DNA of 64,000 bases from Glomus cerebriforme (lineage: Eukaryota > Glomeromycota > Glomeromycetes > Glomerales > Glomeraceae), in contig QKYT01000061.1 in the NCBI GenBank assembly GCA_003550305.1, positions 145,508 to 209,507 on the forward strand. Reading direction: 5' to 3'. Shown here one piece after another: positions 1 to 11,704 of the stretch. Position 1 is the first letter of the stretch, and every line of letters starts with the position of its first letter. The position numbers were made by a program, and so were the translations under genes. The notes beneath the pieces are model-generated. The model was not told the origin of the DNA. It saw only the letters and a program-made list of their open reading frames with translations, and did no database searches.

Positions 1-1767
1 GTGGGGTAAGTTTTTTAACACTAGTTTCAAAATTTCTGATAATAAAAAAAATTTTTTTTTTCAATAATCTGGAAAAAACTCGTTTTTTTTATTTATTTGT
101 CAACCAAATTTTGGTTGAAAAGGTTTATATGGAAAATTACACGTTGGGGTTGATAAAACTTATGTAAATATCCATTTATAAAAAAAAAAAAAAAAAAATT
201 TTTGAATTAAATCAAGTGATTTTAGTAATATTTATTTTTAAAATAATTTAAATTAAAGATTAATGATGGTTGGATGGGGAGGTAATAATGGCTCTACCTT
301 GACCGCTAGCATTATTGCTAACCGTGAAAAAATCTCATGGCACACCAAAGAGGGTATTAAATCCGCGAATTATTTCGGATCCGTCGTTCAAGCTTCAACT
401 CTCAAATTAGGTGTGGATGCCAAAGGAAATGATTTTTTCATTCCTTTTAATCAAATCTTACCTATGGTTCATCCCAACGACTTGGTATTTGGCGGCTGGG
501 ATATAAGCTCTTTCAATCTCGCGCAAGCTATGGAGCGCGCTCAAGTTCTCGATTATGACCTTCAACGTCAAGTCAAACCTAATCTTGAACAATTAAAACC
601 GTTACCTTCAATTTATTATCCCGATTTTATTGCTGCTAATCAAAATGATCGAGCTGATAATCTTATTCCTGGGAATAACAAGAAAGAACACCTTGAACAT
701 ATTCGTAGAGATATTCGTGAATTCAAAGAAGCTAATAATCTCGATAAAGTCATTGTCGTTTGGACTGCCAATACTGAACGTTATGCTGAAATTATTCCAG
801 GCGTGAATGACACCGCGGACAACATTTTGAAAGCTGTTGAGAATAGTCATCCAGAAATTGCGCCATCCACAATTTTTGCCTTGGCTTGTATTCTTGAAAA
901 GACTCCTTTCATTAATGGATCACCTCAAAATACATTTGTTCCCGGTTGCATTGAACTCGCAGAACGTGAACATGTTTACATCGGAGGAGATGATTTTAAA
1001 TCTGGTCAGACTAAAGTTAAGTCTGTTTTGGTCGACTTTTTAGTGAATGCCGGTATTAAACCAATCGGGATCACATCATATAATCATCTTGGTAATAATG
1101 ATGGTAAGAATTTGTCTGCACCAAAACAATTTCGATCCAAAGAAATATCTAAAAGTAACGTTGTTGATGACATGGTTGCTGCCAACCAAATTCTTTATAA
1201 ACCCGGCGAACACCCCGATCATGGTAAGTTGATGAAAATAATGGTAAAATCGGGTTAAAACTACATTTTAATAATTCATCTTATTATATATAGTTGTTGT
1301 TATCAAGTACGTACCAGCAGTTGGCGATTCAAAACGAGCCCTTGATGAATATGTGTCAGAAATCTTCATGGGTGGAAAGAATGTGAGTGATTAACAAACA
1401 ACAAACATAATTCTTAGAATCAAGACGATATAACTAATCTCATCATTCAAATTAGACGATTTCATTGTACAATACTTGTGAGGACTCGCTCTTGGCTTCT
1501 CCGCTTATTTTGGATTTGACTATTATCACTGAATTGATGACACGCATCGAATACTGTGCTGGCGATATGAAAGCATTTGAACCTTTCGATGCAGTTTTGT
1601 CCATATTGAGTTTCATGTTGAAAGCTCCTTTAGTACCACCAGGAACTCCAGTTGTTAATGCGTTAAGCAAACAGCGTATGGCAATGGAAAATTTATTTCG
1701 CGCATGCATTGGATTAGCTCCTCAAAATGAAATGCTTTTGGAGCATAAGGCTCCGGTTAAAATGTAA
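1..1767 (+). CDS. INO1: Inositol-3-phosphate synthase, 3' part (5' end outside window)
   Basis: Makes 1L-myo-inositol-1-phosphate from glucose-6-phosphate using NAD, the first step of inositol synthesis and thus of phosphatidylinositol and sphingolipid head groups; cytosolic. Exons read as 1-5, 259-1223, 1294-1382 and 1456-1767, with GT-AG introns at 6-258, 1224-1293 and 1383-1455. Joining across the first intron gives the family's glycine-rich NAD motif ([15 protein letters not shown]). Further family stretches are [42 protein letters not shown] and the C-terminal [16 protein letters not shown]. About 455 residues are visible; the family is about 500-550 long, so roughly the first 70 lie before the window. 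The frame stays open throughout and ends in TAA, so the gene looks intact. The next gene starts 717 bp downstream on the same strand. Confidence 0.96.
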
Positions 1768-2484
1768 CTTACCCGATTTAGTAGTAAATGTTGCACAATA
1801 AAATTTTTCTGATTTTGTGATGATGGGCGATAAGAGAAATTAATATTTTGATCATGTTATATAAATAAAAAAAGGTCATAAGATCCGATCAATGATTATA
1901 TGTACTTGTCGTTTTGCATTTTAGGCATAGATTTTCAACTTTACTATAAAAAAGTTCCTTTTAATTAACAAATTACAATTCTTTAGATTCCTGCTCAATA
2001 TTATCTTATTTATCATTAGATGATCAATAGCCGCACTAATTCACAAAAGACAATGTGCAAGACGATTAATATCGTATCTGCCTAATCTGTTTTTTTTAAA
2101 AAAAAAAAAGTTATAAAATCATGGATAGAGTGGTAAATTGGTAAATTGGTAAATTGACAAAAAAAAAAATTTTTTTTTTCTTGGCAAGTTAGAATAAAGA
2201 ATCGAAATGTTAATCTACTAAGGCCAAATTTAGCAAGATAAACAAAAATGAAACGTTTGCTAATTAAGGGAATTTTACGCAATATGATGAAATCTTTTTA
2301 TTGTTCATCCATGTTGTATTAAATATGTTGTATTAAATGGATTAGCACATAACTGATTATTTGTTGTACACGTGAGAAAATTTTTTTGGTAAAATAATGG
2401 AACAAATTAGGCTAAATATGTGAAAATAATGGGATGATTTTTGACTCATGACATAATGATATTTCAATATTTCATATAAAAAGC
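1768..2484. other. Intergenic, 3' flank of INO1 and promoter of stomatin-like gene
   Basis: 717 bp of AT-rich DNA with poly-A/T tracts (for example 2093-2110 and 2160-2180) and a short repeat GGTAAATT three times near 2131-2155. No supported gene, RNA or transposon end was seen. Confidence 0.5.
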
Positions 2485-4262
2485 ATGTCTGTTCCTTTTA
2501 TGATAGAAGAAACAAACATGTCTTCAAATTCAACAAACGCAACAAACCTTCATAATTCGCAAGGTTTTGATGGATTGGTAACAATGCAGGTTTGTTGAGC
2601 TATTCGCCAAGGATGAAAATGAATTTTTTTTTTTTTAACTATTTTTTCTAATAAATAAATTATAGCCAGTGAATGAGCAGCTAATGCAACGTTCTTATGC
2701 TGCTGAATATCCTTTACAAGATAATCCTCATACTTTTTATGGGGGTATGCTAAATTGTCTTGGAGCATGTTTTGGATTCATTGGTTCAGTAAGTAATATT
2801 ATTCTTTGATCCGCAGTATTTTAAACATTATCCTGAAATTAATATTTATATTAAATAATTAAATAGATTCCTATTTGTCCATGTTTTCCCAATCCTTATA
2901 AAAGAGTTGAACAAGGCTATGTTGGATTGATTTCTCAATTTGGTAAAAACAATTCTTTTAATTATATTTATTAATAACTAGATAATTAATATATTTAATA
3001 TTAATTTTTTTAAAAAAAAAAATTAGGTAAATTTTATAAATATGTTGATCCCGGTTTGGTTAAAGTAAATGTATTCACTGAAAATGTTACTCGAGTCGAC
3101 GTTAAGGTAGTTTTTATTTTTTTTTTTGTTAACATATTAATTTCGACGATTCACTCGCGTTGATCATGTTTTTGATTTAATGTTTGGATTAATAGATTCA
3201 AATTACAGAAATTCCACATCAGTATATAATGACAAAGGTAATATATCAAAATTTTTTGTTCATTTTAATTAAAGATTAAAATAAATTGCTCTAATTATTC
3301 ATAATTTAGGATAATGTATATGTTCAAATTTTTTCGGTTATCTATTGGCATGTAGTTGATCCTTATCAGGCAATGTTTGGTATCGCGGATGTTCGTAAAG
3401 CTCTTATCGAACGGTTAGTTATATTGATTTCGTACTTTCATTACTGAAATATTATTAAACCTTGCTAAATTTTTTTTTCAAATAAATAGTACACAAACTA
3501 CGCTGCGCCACACTCTTGGTACACGTGTTCTTCAAGACTGTATCGAAAATCGGGAAGCAATTGCTTTTGAAATTAAAGAAATTATTGATGAACCTGCTAA
3601 AAATTGGGGTGTTAAAGTGAGTATTGGCAATAATTCTGGTTTTTTTTTTACTTATTAAGGAAAAAGTATATTTATTTTCCTTACCCATTAACTTTTATAA
3701 ATATTTTTATAGGTTGAAAGTATCTTGATTAAAGATATTGTATTTTCTAAGGAATTACAAGAATCCCTTTCATCAGCTGCTCAGCAAAAGAGAATTGGTG
3801 AAAGTAAAGTTATTGCCGCACAAGCTGAAGGTACTTTATTATTATTATTATTATTTTACAGAATATTTTCTCCTAATATTCTTTCTTTAATTATTTTTGT
3901 TCTTTTAATTAGTTGATGCTGCAAAATTGATGAGACAGGCTGCAGAACTTTTGAATTCACCAGCTGCTATGGTAAGTTCTTTATATAATGATATACGAAT
4001 TTATATGTATTTTTTTTTTCTAAATTTAATTTGCCTTATCTTTTATTAGCAAATTCGATATCTTGAAACAATGTCATCAATGTCAAAAGCTTCAGGAACC
4101 AAAGTTATTTTCATGCCATATAGCTCAACTGATGGAGGTATTCCAGGAGCTACATTTGGAACATCATCATCATATGGTGGCGATGCTTCTTCAAGCCATT
4201 CTAATAAAAAGATTGATCCTATTAAAGCTTCTGTTTATGAACAAATTGCCGATCAACATTAG
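2485..4262 (+). CDS. Stomatin-like SPFH/band 7 domain protein
   Basis: A membrane-scaffold protein of the stomatin/prohibitin/flotillin superfamily; members form oligomers on the cytosolic face of membranes and affect channels and lipid microdomains. Ten exons: 2485-2589, 2666-2788, 2867-2942, 3027-3106, 3196-3237, 3310-3413, 3490-3616, 3713-3830, 3913-3971 and 4050-4262, giving about 346 residues. Family hallmarks are YKRVEQGYVGLISQFGKFYKYVDPGLVKVN at the start of the band 7 domain, VIYWHVVDPYQAMF, LRHTLGTRVLQ, and the AAQQKRIGESKVIAAQAE helix followed by AAKLMRQAAELLNSPAAMQIRYLETM. A Cys-rich hydrophobic segment (GGMLNCLGACFGFIGSIPICPCF) precedes the domain and resembles the hairpin/palmitoylation region of stomatins. 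The Ser/Gly-rich C-terminus is less conserved. The start is the first in-frame ATG; a second Met lies 11 codons later. The exact localisation cannot be read from sequence. Confidence 0.93.
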
Positions 4263-4482
4263 ATTACTCAATTTACTCAATATGATTGATGATTCAATTG
4301 GAAATTTGAAATTTGTTTAATTTTATTTAGACATTTAATATCACTTTGTATATCAAATAAAAACATATATATTAATATAATTAGAATTAAATAATAAGCA
4401 ATTTTCTTGTGTTATTAAATAAATACATACTATCATAAAAAATGTTCGTTACGTATTAATTACTCCAAATTAATTTAACTCA

Positions 4483-5360
4483 TCAATCTATGGTTTGATA
4501 GGTAGGTACAAAATGCCAACCAACTTTGAATAGAATGCCGGATAATAAAATGTTAACAATAGAAGAAATATTAACAAGTATAAAGCTAATATCATATTTA
4601 ACTCCATAATAGAATTTGTCAGAAGTATAATAAAGATGTGCAATTAATGCGATTGAAGAATATTGGAGAATTGCTGTATAAAAGGAATAATAAAAAGTAT
4701 TTAGTAAAAAAAAATTATTTCTAATAGCTATTATAGATATAAAAAAAAAAAAAAAAAAGCTCACCATGAAATCCAATTAAACCAACAAAAATTTTCCAAG
4801 CAATTTGTTCCTTATGAAATTTATTACTAAAAAATACATAAAGGCAATAAATTAAAGTTAAACCACCCAACACAGCTGCAATTATCATATTAGTCCTAGC
4901 TGCTTTCCATTCTTCACAAAATCCTTCTTCTTCACAATCTCCAAACTCTATTGAAGGAAATTCTCTACATTTTATATCCAATGTTGAACATTTCTTTTAA
5001 AGTTAGAAAAAAAAAACAAAATAAATAAAATGTGTCTAAACCATAAAATGAAATATTTTTGATCTGAAAAAAAGGTATTATATTATTTACCTGATATAGA
5101 CCATAATTCGTTACAGCTCTATGCGGTCTTGGACTTTCAAAAATTAACCTTTTAAAAACACATACTTTATTAATAAAAAGTAATCATTTGTGTAAACCTC
5201 GTAAAAAAAAAATCGCTGTTGTTTTCCGGTCATTTAAAGCTAGGAAAGCGGGCATATATGAGAAAACTTACCATTTTGGTATAATTATCGATGCCAACCC
5301 ACAAATATAAGTTGCAGTGAAAGTTAAAGAAACTAAAATATATGTTACGGTATCAGGCAT
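4483..5360 (-). CDS. Four-helix membrane protein with claudin-like extracellular signature
   Basis: Four exons read on the minus strand (5272-5360, 5091-5148, 4765-4993, 4483-4673) join in phase to 188 residues. Hydrophobic segments lie near residues 3-25, 90-112 and two more in the last exon, a tetraspan pattern with a short N-terminus. The first predicted loop has W-L-I-F...NYGLY-x2-C-x8-C followed by more cysteines (GDCEEEGFC) and an Arg just before helix 2 (EEWKAART). This resembles the W-GLW-C-C arrangement of the PMP22/claudin fold, and fungal Sur7/PalI-type proteins have a related layout. Role is inferred only as an eisosome- or contact-type membrane protein. It is convergent with the stomatin-like gene, 220 bp between stops. 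No enzyme motif is visible. Gene structure is well supported; family assignment is tentative. Confidence 0.75.
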
Positions 5361-7228
5361 TTTTATTTTCACAAATGAAATCGGAAATTTTATAGAGAAG
5401 AAAGGGAAAAAAGAAAAATGACCCCACATTCAATATTAATATTGCTTTTTCCCAATTTTAGACTAACCGACTACACATGGGTCATGGGGGATTCAGATCA
5501 TGACGAAATATTTACGTAAGAATCAAGATAGTTCCTTTTTTGGATAATGCCAGCTGGAATTATGTAATTCCGGCGTAATGGTACAATTCTATGCATACAC
5601 CAACTCGTTCCGAAAATGCAGCACACTTCCTTGCCTACCCGGAACAAATTATGAAATGAAATTCCCATTAAATTTCTAAATAAACTTTAATTGTTAAAAT
5701 TGAATTACCGATGATGAAAAAAATATCCTAAATTTAAATTATAATTAAAATGATATCACCAATCAATAAATATAGATAAATACTGTATGTAGGAACTCCT
5801 GCTGAAATTTCATTAATATGACTTTATTAATTGTTTGGATAACAAAGTTGAAATTACTTTTTAATCTTGCTTTTTTTTTCGCTTCCTCTTGTTTTATCTC
5901 ATTACTAATAAAATAAATTGTCATTAGAAGATTTATAATATGATCATGACAATTTCTCAAAATTTCCTATTTCTTGATCTTAAGCTCAGAATTCTCAACC
6001 ACAAGGTTGGTAGTATTCATTCTATTTTTTTCTAGCTCCTTGATTCAAATGAACTTCATAAGTCCTCACCTTCTACAGTATTTCAACAATTAAAGCTCTG
6101 ATGATATGTTTATATGATAGATAATAATAACATATAAAAAGTAAGTGTAATTATATGTATGAAATGTATGAAAATTGATACAGAAAATAAATTACATAAT
6201 ATGATACATAGATATACAAAGTGAAACGACGTTTCTATACTAATGCTTGTTATTTCAATCCATGATTTTTGTCCCAATAATTGATATTCTATGTAGATAA
6301 AATAAATAACTAACCTTAGTAAAATGCAGAAAATTTATGTTATTTGTTCTTTGTGATGCTAATAAGGTTCTCAAAAAAATCGATGAAAACGAATATTAGT
6401 TTGCTAAGTCACTTCATTGAAAATGCATGGCCATAACCAAAATATTCGTATGTTATTTGCATAATTGTCTTATCAGTCCAGAACTTTTGCAATTATTGTT
6501 AGTCGAATTTTTGTAAATTTATATCAAAAGACTGGTGGCGTATTATAACAACCAATAAAATCCGCTGGTCAAAAATTCTGAATTGCTGATCAAATAAACT
6601 GTCACGTGTGAAGAAAAGTGCCTTCATGTCTTCCGAACATTTCTGAGCAAATGTATTATGCATTTTCTGGATCTGTTGCTTTTGGTAGTATTAGAAAAGT
6701 TAAAGTCTTCATGAGTATAAATTGATTAACCCAAACGAAATAAATACTCAATTTTACAAACCTCGTAAGGTTGAGCTTCTTGGTCCAGGGATATGTCCAA
6801 GACGTAATATCTTTTTCTCTGACTTATTGCGAAGCATGGCAATACCCACAATATCCACTACCAATATCACGTATCGGGTATTGCATGAAAAAATCATGCC
6901 AATGCGCCTTATCGTATGTATAACCGCGGTAACAAAAATCATTCGTACAAAATTGACGCAACAATTAATGTAATTATAAAACAGCAGTCATCTAGGCTTG
7001 ATGTATCGCGAATATACCATTAACCGTAAATAACATATTTTCATTAAGCATCACGAAAGTATAGTAACGTATACATTTTGAATAAAATAAATAATTGTTC
7101 AGCGGAGTTTTTTTTCTCCTTAGCAAAAGTACCAATAATATATAAATTTCTTTAATCTTTTTAATGATAGATCACTAATTAGAATAAAAACATGATCAAT
7201 GTAAATTACGAGAGAAGAAGGTGCCAAT
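5361..7228. other. Intergenic region of 1.9 kb with short palindromic repeat fragments
   Basis: Upstream flank of the claudin-like gene and 3' flank of the nuclease-like region. It contains two stretches recalling dispersed inverted-repeat motifs: around 5549-5575 (GGAATTATGTAATTCC-type arms) and 6551-6606 (CCAATAAAATCC, then GTCACGTG). Short open frames near 6722-6973 exist on both strands but show no family resemblance, so no gene is called. Confidence 0.5.
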
Positions 7229-7474
7229 TTACAAAGCTGTTAATGAATTTATTTTTGTTTGTACGAAAATTATGCCAATGATTATGGAAATTATGGTGTA
7301 ACCCAACAAAATATTATAAATGATTCCACTTTCATTTATATACGGAAGGTGATTTCCCCCATAAAAATCGATGATTCTACGGAAAACCGAGACAAAAGCT
7401 AAAATGAGGAGTAATCCAAGAATTCCCCGCAAGATTAAAGATAGCCAAGCAAATGAGGATAGTCTTAAGAACAA
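7229..7474 (-). CDS. Hypothetical two-helix membrane protein fragment, possibly 3' exon of the nuclease-like gene
   Basis: An open frame of about 80 residues ends in TAA at 7229. It has two strongly hydrophobic stretches (near residues 12-30 and 50-70) separated by a short polar loop (DFYGGNHLPYINESG). It has no good own start; the 5' side is preceded by a pyrimidine tract and an AG near 7467, so it could be the last exon of the gene directly upstream on the same strand. I could not find a splice pair that joins the two in phase, so the link is left open. Function unknown. Confidence 0.4.
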   Translation of the reverse strand: MFLRLSSFAWLSLILRGILGLLLILAFVSVFRRIIDFYGGNHLPYINESGIIYNILLGYTIISIIIGIIFVQTKINSLTAL

Positions 7475-8195
7475 TTTAGCGAGTAAAAAAAAAAATGAAA
7501 AATAAAATAGATAAGATTGTCGAAAAAATATTCAGTAGAAATATTAATTATTGGATGAAATGATTTACCTGGTTCTACGGCTTTGGCAATTACCTTGTCA
7601 ATTTCATTGGAGAATCCAATTAAGTAATTGTCAGTGACCCAAACACCAATAACTGCAATAACTGCTGGATCATCAGCAAAACGCTCAAGAAACATCGTTT
7701 TATAATTAGTGGCCTGTCTTTTTACATCACGAAGCTTTTGATAACTGCTAGAGTATGAATTGAGAACTTTTGTCTCGACAACTGCGAATATTCCCTTGCC
7801 ATTCGTAAGAATAATGTCATTTCTCCCCTTGTCCGGACGATTTGGGACTGGATGCCAGTTATACTCATATAGGAACTTAAAACCTAAAAGCCAATTTTCT
7901 GGAAAGAGACTTTCGAAATTTTTGACAAGTTTATTTTGCAAATTGGCTTCGAGTCTATTCCTGAGTTTCTGAGAAGAATTAAAAGATATCCATTCGTTTC
8001 TATTGGTATAATCAATGGAGGACATTTCCAAAGTAAAATAGGAAGAATATACGCGGGGAAGTACTTCTATTATCAACTCTATTATTTTATTGGTATCTGT
8101 CTGGTCCCAAGAATACTCACCATAAAAGCCATGAAGTGGAGCTCGAATATATTGTGGAATGAAGTCTTCACTTGAATGTAACCATTTGGGTACAT
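7465..8195 (-). CDS. PD-(D/E)XK nuclease-like protein, partial (5' end not found)
   Basis: Two exons are visible on the minus strand: 8121-8195, preceded by a good acceptor (TTTTCTTCTCAG), and one beginning at 8078 after a 42-nt intron. Reading continues to a likely donor near 7569 (GTAAAT after VEPG) or to the stop at 7465. The protein has a basic, polar N-half, then GRNDIIL, 14 residues from the Asp to a Glu-Thr-Lys (AVVETK), then KRQATNYK. This is the D...ExK...Q spacing of restriction-endonuclease-fold nucleases. The pattern is a motif match by eye, not proof of activity. Upstream of 8195 no first exon is recognisable and transposon-like palindromes begin at 8334, so the gene may be truncated. 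The 42-nt intron is short. Substrate and biological role are unknown. Confidence 0.5.
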
Positions 8196-8774
8196 CTGAG
8201 AAGAAAAAGGATGTTTTTCCTTCAATTTAATGCCCTGAAAAATAGCTTGCAAGAAGGTATAACTCCATTATTGCGGCAAACAAGAAGTCAATTTTCAGAA
8301 TTTTTTATACTAAATTTTGTTGCACAAAAAACCTTAACCGGTTAATTAACCGGTTAAAACTTAATTCTGGACGGCATTAAATTTTGGCCAGAATTAACAT
8401 ACGTAAACGAAAAATTTTTTCACGTTACGATTCCGGCCGGCATTTGACCGGAATTAACGTCAATATTTAGACAGTTTATATTTGGGAAATATCATATGCA
8501 GTGTTACATAAATTTTCAATATAAATAACAAATGAGAAAAATTTATTTTATATTGGATAAATTTACTACAATATCAAATCTTTCAGAAAAAATTCATTTT
8601 GTGTATGATAAATTTATCGCAATGTAATAAATTTATTAAATTTACATTATATTATCCATGATAAACTTATCAGAAATTTAATATGTTTTACCATTTATTA
8701 CTTCTAAAATGTTAAGATACATACGCATCTTAACTTTTATCTTTTACATTATTATATACTAATATTAACATAAA
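8196..8774. repeat. Intergenic DNA with long perfect palindrome and GGCC-centred inverted motifs
   Basis: A perfect 24-bp palindrome occupies 8334-8357 (core CCGGTTAATTAACCGG). Close by are TTTTGGCCAGAATTAA (8391-8406) and ATTCCGGCCGGCATTTGACC (8430-8449), which fit a dispersed family of GGCC-centred repeats seen elsewhere in the window. From 8560 to 8690 a loose repeat of ATAAATTTATC-type words occurs. No coding evidence; it could be the end of a small non-autonomous transposon. Confidence 0.5.
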
Positions 8775-8999
8775 ATGAATAGTAAAAATCTTAAGCAACT
8801 TTTAAACATTAATAAATTTCTCTCTACAACTCCATCTCCTAATATTTATTCTGTTCAAGCTTATGTTTCAACTATTAATATATCTGATAACTTTTCTATT
8901 ATTTTTGATACTCCTTATGAAACTCTTTCTTCATTAGCCAATATTGATAGTGCAGCTGAAAAAATTCTCATGATGCATTATTTCAATTATGAATCTTAA
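8775..8999 (+). CDS. Hypothetical short ORF, perhaps a gene remnant
   Basis: An ATG-to-TAA frame of 74 residues with reasonable composition (Ser/Asn-rich, no low-complexity run). Downstream near 9350-9526 another open stretch encodes a plausible peptide (CIYTEQIPNIFRRFLTDELK), and GT/AG-like sites lie between them, so it might be a decayed multi-exon gene. I recognise no family. No conserved motif, membrane segment or signal peptide is evident. Confidence 0.25.
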   Translation: MNSKNLKQLLNINKFLSTTPSPNIYSVQAYVSTINISDNFSIIFDTPYETLSSLANIDSAAEKILMMHYFNYES

Positions 9000-9873
9000 T
9001 AAAATTAATAATCTAGTTGCTTTGACTCAAAATGATGGTGCAAGATCTGGAACTTTAAGAATAAATAGATAGCAAAATAGAAAATGTGAAATATTGGAAA
9101 GATGTCAAAATACTCCAGGTAAAATTATTGATCATTATAAATTTATTAATTATAAATGATAATTAATTAATTAATTCATAATTTATTTAGCTTTGCCAAG
9201 CATTAGTATTGCAAATGTTACTTTGGAAAATCCTACAAAGTGCAGTAGTTACGTACTTTTAGAATCAAAAATTTATTTCATTTAAATTTTGGCTATGTAT
9301 TATAAATTATCAAATTATTATTCTTAAATTCACTTTCTTATGTTTCAGCATGTATTTATACAGAGCAAATTCCAAATATTTTTAGACGTTTTCTAACGGA
9401 TGAACTAAAATATGCTTTGTTTTCACATATCCCTAGTAATTTTATTATTTATTATTTAGAAAACTGTGAAAATTTTACTGAAAATATGGGATTTTTAATT
9501 GTAGGAAAAAAAAATGACAATCTATAATTTTTTTAATTCAGTTATAGATAAATTACAATTAATTATTACTACAAAGTCTGCTTAATAAATTTAATATGAA
9601 ATAAAGTTTTCTGACCTGTTTACTANTAAAAAAAAAATAGTATCAAAAGTCATATGATAAAAATGTATATCAAAACGGCAAAATTTATGTATATTTTATT
9701 GGATTTTTAATTAGTACTGTGGATGTGACCTCTATTAGAATTATCCGGCCAATACTACATAAATTTCGTTTCATTAAGTTGTATTATAAATCACGTGATA
9801 TGATTATTCACTATATTCTTTGTGTGTCAGATTATTTAAATTTAAAGCTATATAATAATTACCCATTGTTATA

Positions 9874-10842
9874 TTACCTTCCAATAGTAATACCTATATC
9901 TTCTAAATATCCATTCTTCATATTAAAAATCCAACCATGAATCGCTAATTTTCTTTTTTTATCTCTCCAAGCTTCTTGAACAACTTCATGTGAAGCAATC
10001 TTTGATACTTGATTTGATACATTAATTTCAACCAACTTTCTATGTAATTTATCTTTTTCGCTTTGAGACATATTGGCTTCAGTTACGTGATCTGGGAATA
10101 ATTCTGGATGTTTATCTTTCACTCTTCGAATATCCGACAACCAAGCTTTTAAATTTGGGCGAAGATGATCGTTACAAGCGCTCATTACTCCTACGCATTT
10201 TGTGTGACCTACAGTTGTACAAATCATTAGATTTTTTTTATGGTTTTCTTTGTACAACTTAGAAAATCAACTTACCACACACAATAATATGTTCAACTTT
10301 TATATTGTGTACGGCAAATTCCAATTCCGACATACAATTAAAATCATTGGCATTGAATTGATTCGCAATGTTCCGATGTACGAATATTTGACCGAATCCT
10401 AACTGTGTGATTGTTTCAGGTACAACACGAGAATCAGAACAACCTAAAAAAAAAGTTATGCGGAAAGATTGGAAATTAAGATTAAAATAATTTTAAAATT
10501 CTCATTCTAAGGAAATAATAACTTGCCAATCCAAAACAATTTTGGTTCTTGCCCTTTATCATTTAAATTTTCAAAGAATTTTATTTCACGTAAAGATTTT
10601 GTATTTGCCCATGTTCGATTGTTTTCCAATACATCTTTTAGTCCATTTGGAAGTGCTTGATATGATCTTGTAAGATCAGGAATATGAGCTTTAATTATAT
10701 TGGGATTATGTTCTTGTGGTAGAATTATTAATGGAGGTGGCCTTAGTAATGTTGGCTTTGCATATGAATCTAAAGTGGTAGGATTCTTTAAGCCTTTTAA
10801 CCAATCTACAATATGAGTTTTAACATTTCCCTTTGATAACAT
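9874..10842 (-). CDS. Beta-class carbonic anhydrase
   Basis: Zinc enzyme for CO2 to bicarbonate, supplying carboxylases and pH/CO2 signalling. Three exons on the minus strand (10527-10842, 10276-10443, 9874-10208) give 272 residues, normal for the family. The zinc ligands are C107, H163 and C166 (CSDSR and GHTKCVG), with the Asp109-Arg111 dyad inside CSDSR. The conserved FVHRNIAN stretch and the C-terminal IHGWIFNMKNGYLEDIG are present. The N-terminal approximately 70 residues (rich in Pro/Leu, KPTLLRPPPLIILP) are longer than the minimal enzyme and could be a targeting or regulatory extension; this is not decisive. Start chosen as the ATG at 10842; the upstream in-frame codons are non-ATG. 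The first intron appears to use a GC donor (GCAAGT at 10521-10526), which gives the exact WIGCSDSR frame; the second is GT-AG. Confidence 0.95.
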
Positions 10843-11704
10843 TTTAATCACAAAAAACTGACCATGAAGAACAAAAGGTAAAGCTTTCCCTTTTATAATG
10901 TTGAATCAATCATTATGAATGGAGATTATAAAAATCTGATCAGTTAATTTAATAACTTCGTAGATATTGGCGTTTTTAAAGTATATTTAATCTTTTTTGT
11001 GTAACATGATATTTAATATTTGTCCGAGATGCTGAATGGTAGATGGCGAATTTATGACGTCATCGTTTATTATTTATTATATACCAAAACAAACAAATAA
11101 TATTATTAATCATTAATAAGTAAGTAATTCTCGATGTTACTCGATGTTATCGTAATTATCAATCTCTTTTGCAGGATGAGAATCGGACCTATGACCCGGA
11201 CCTGACCCTTGAATGGAAATTTACATTTCGTTATTATTTTTGACGATCAATTCAAAAAAAAAAAAAAAAAATATTTTAGGATTTTCATTTTCGATGCCAA
11301 TGGACTTGAAATAAAATCCATCAAAATCAACAATAATACTTACCATTTTAAGAAACTTATTAGTTTCCAATACAAAGACAAAATAAAACCTGCACATAAG
11401 CCATTTATCTTTCTTAAGAGATTTAAAACCGGCTATTGACCTAGTTTTAACCTTTCCCGTTATTGTGATATTGTTTTTCCGCAGTTTAATATTTCCAATT
11501 TTGACGATCTAATTATTTATCACGTTAATGAGTCGTGCTAGAAATTATTATCAACTACTTTTTTGGGTACATGTGTACATGTTCTATTTATATCGCACTT
11601 ACATCACATGGGAGTTTACCTATAAATTTTATTATAAATTGATCCCCCAATTACTATCCGATAGTTTCATCCGCTAACAAAAAAAAAAAAAAAACTTTTT
11701 AATC
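10843..11704. promoter_or_regulatory. Divergent intergenic region between carbonic anhydrase and cytochrome c peroxidase
   Basis: 862 bp between two genes read outward. A TATAAAT at 11621-11627 lies 78-84 bp before the peroxidase ATG and is a candidate TATA box; a poly-A tract follows at 11680-11694. A 76-codon open frame at 11209-11439 spans a poly-A run and has no family likeness, so it is not called a gene. Confidence 0.4.

Noticed and set aside
4063..4320. 85-codon frame within the last stomatin exon
   Set aside because: Out-of-frame shadow of the real exon, which ends at 4262.
6722..6973. 83-codon frame (and 62 codons on the other strand)
   Set aside because: No family likeness, no splice context, both strands open by chance.
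11209..11439. 76-codon frame upstream of the peroxidase
   Set aside because: Contains a poly-A-coded Lys run and no conserved residues; lies in the promoter region.
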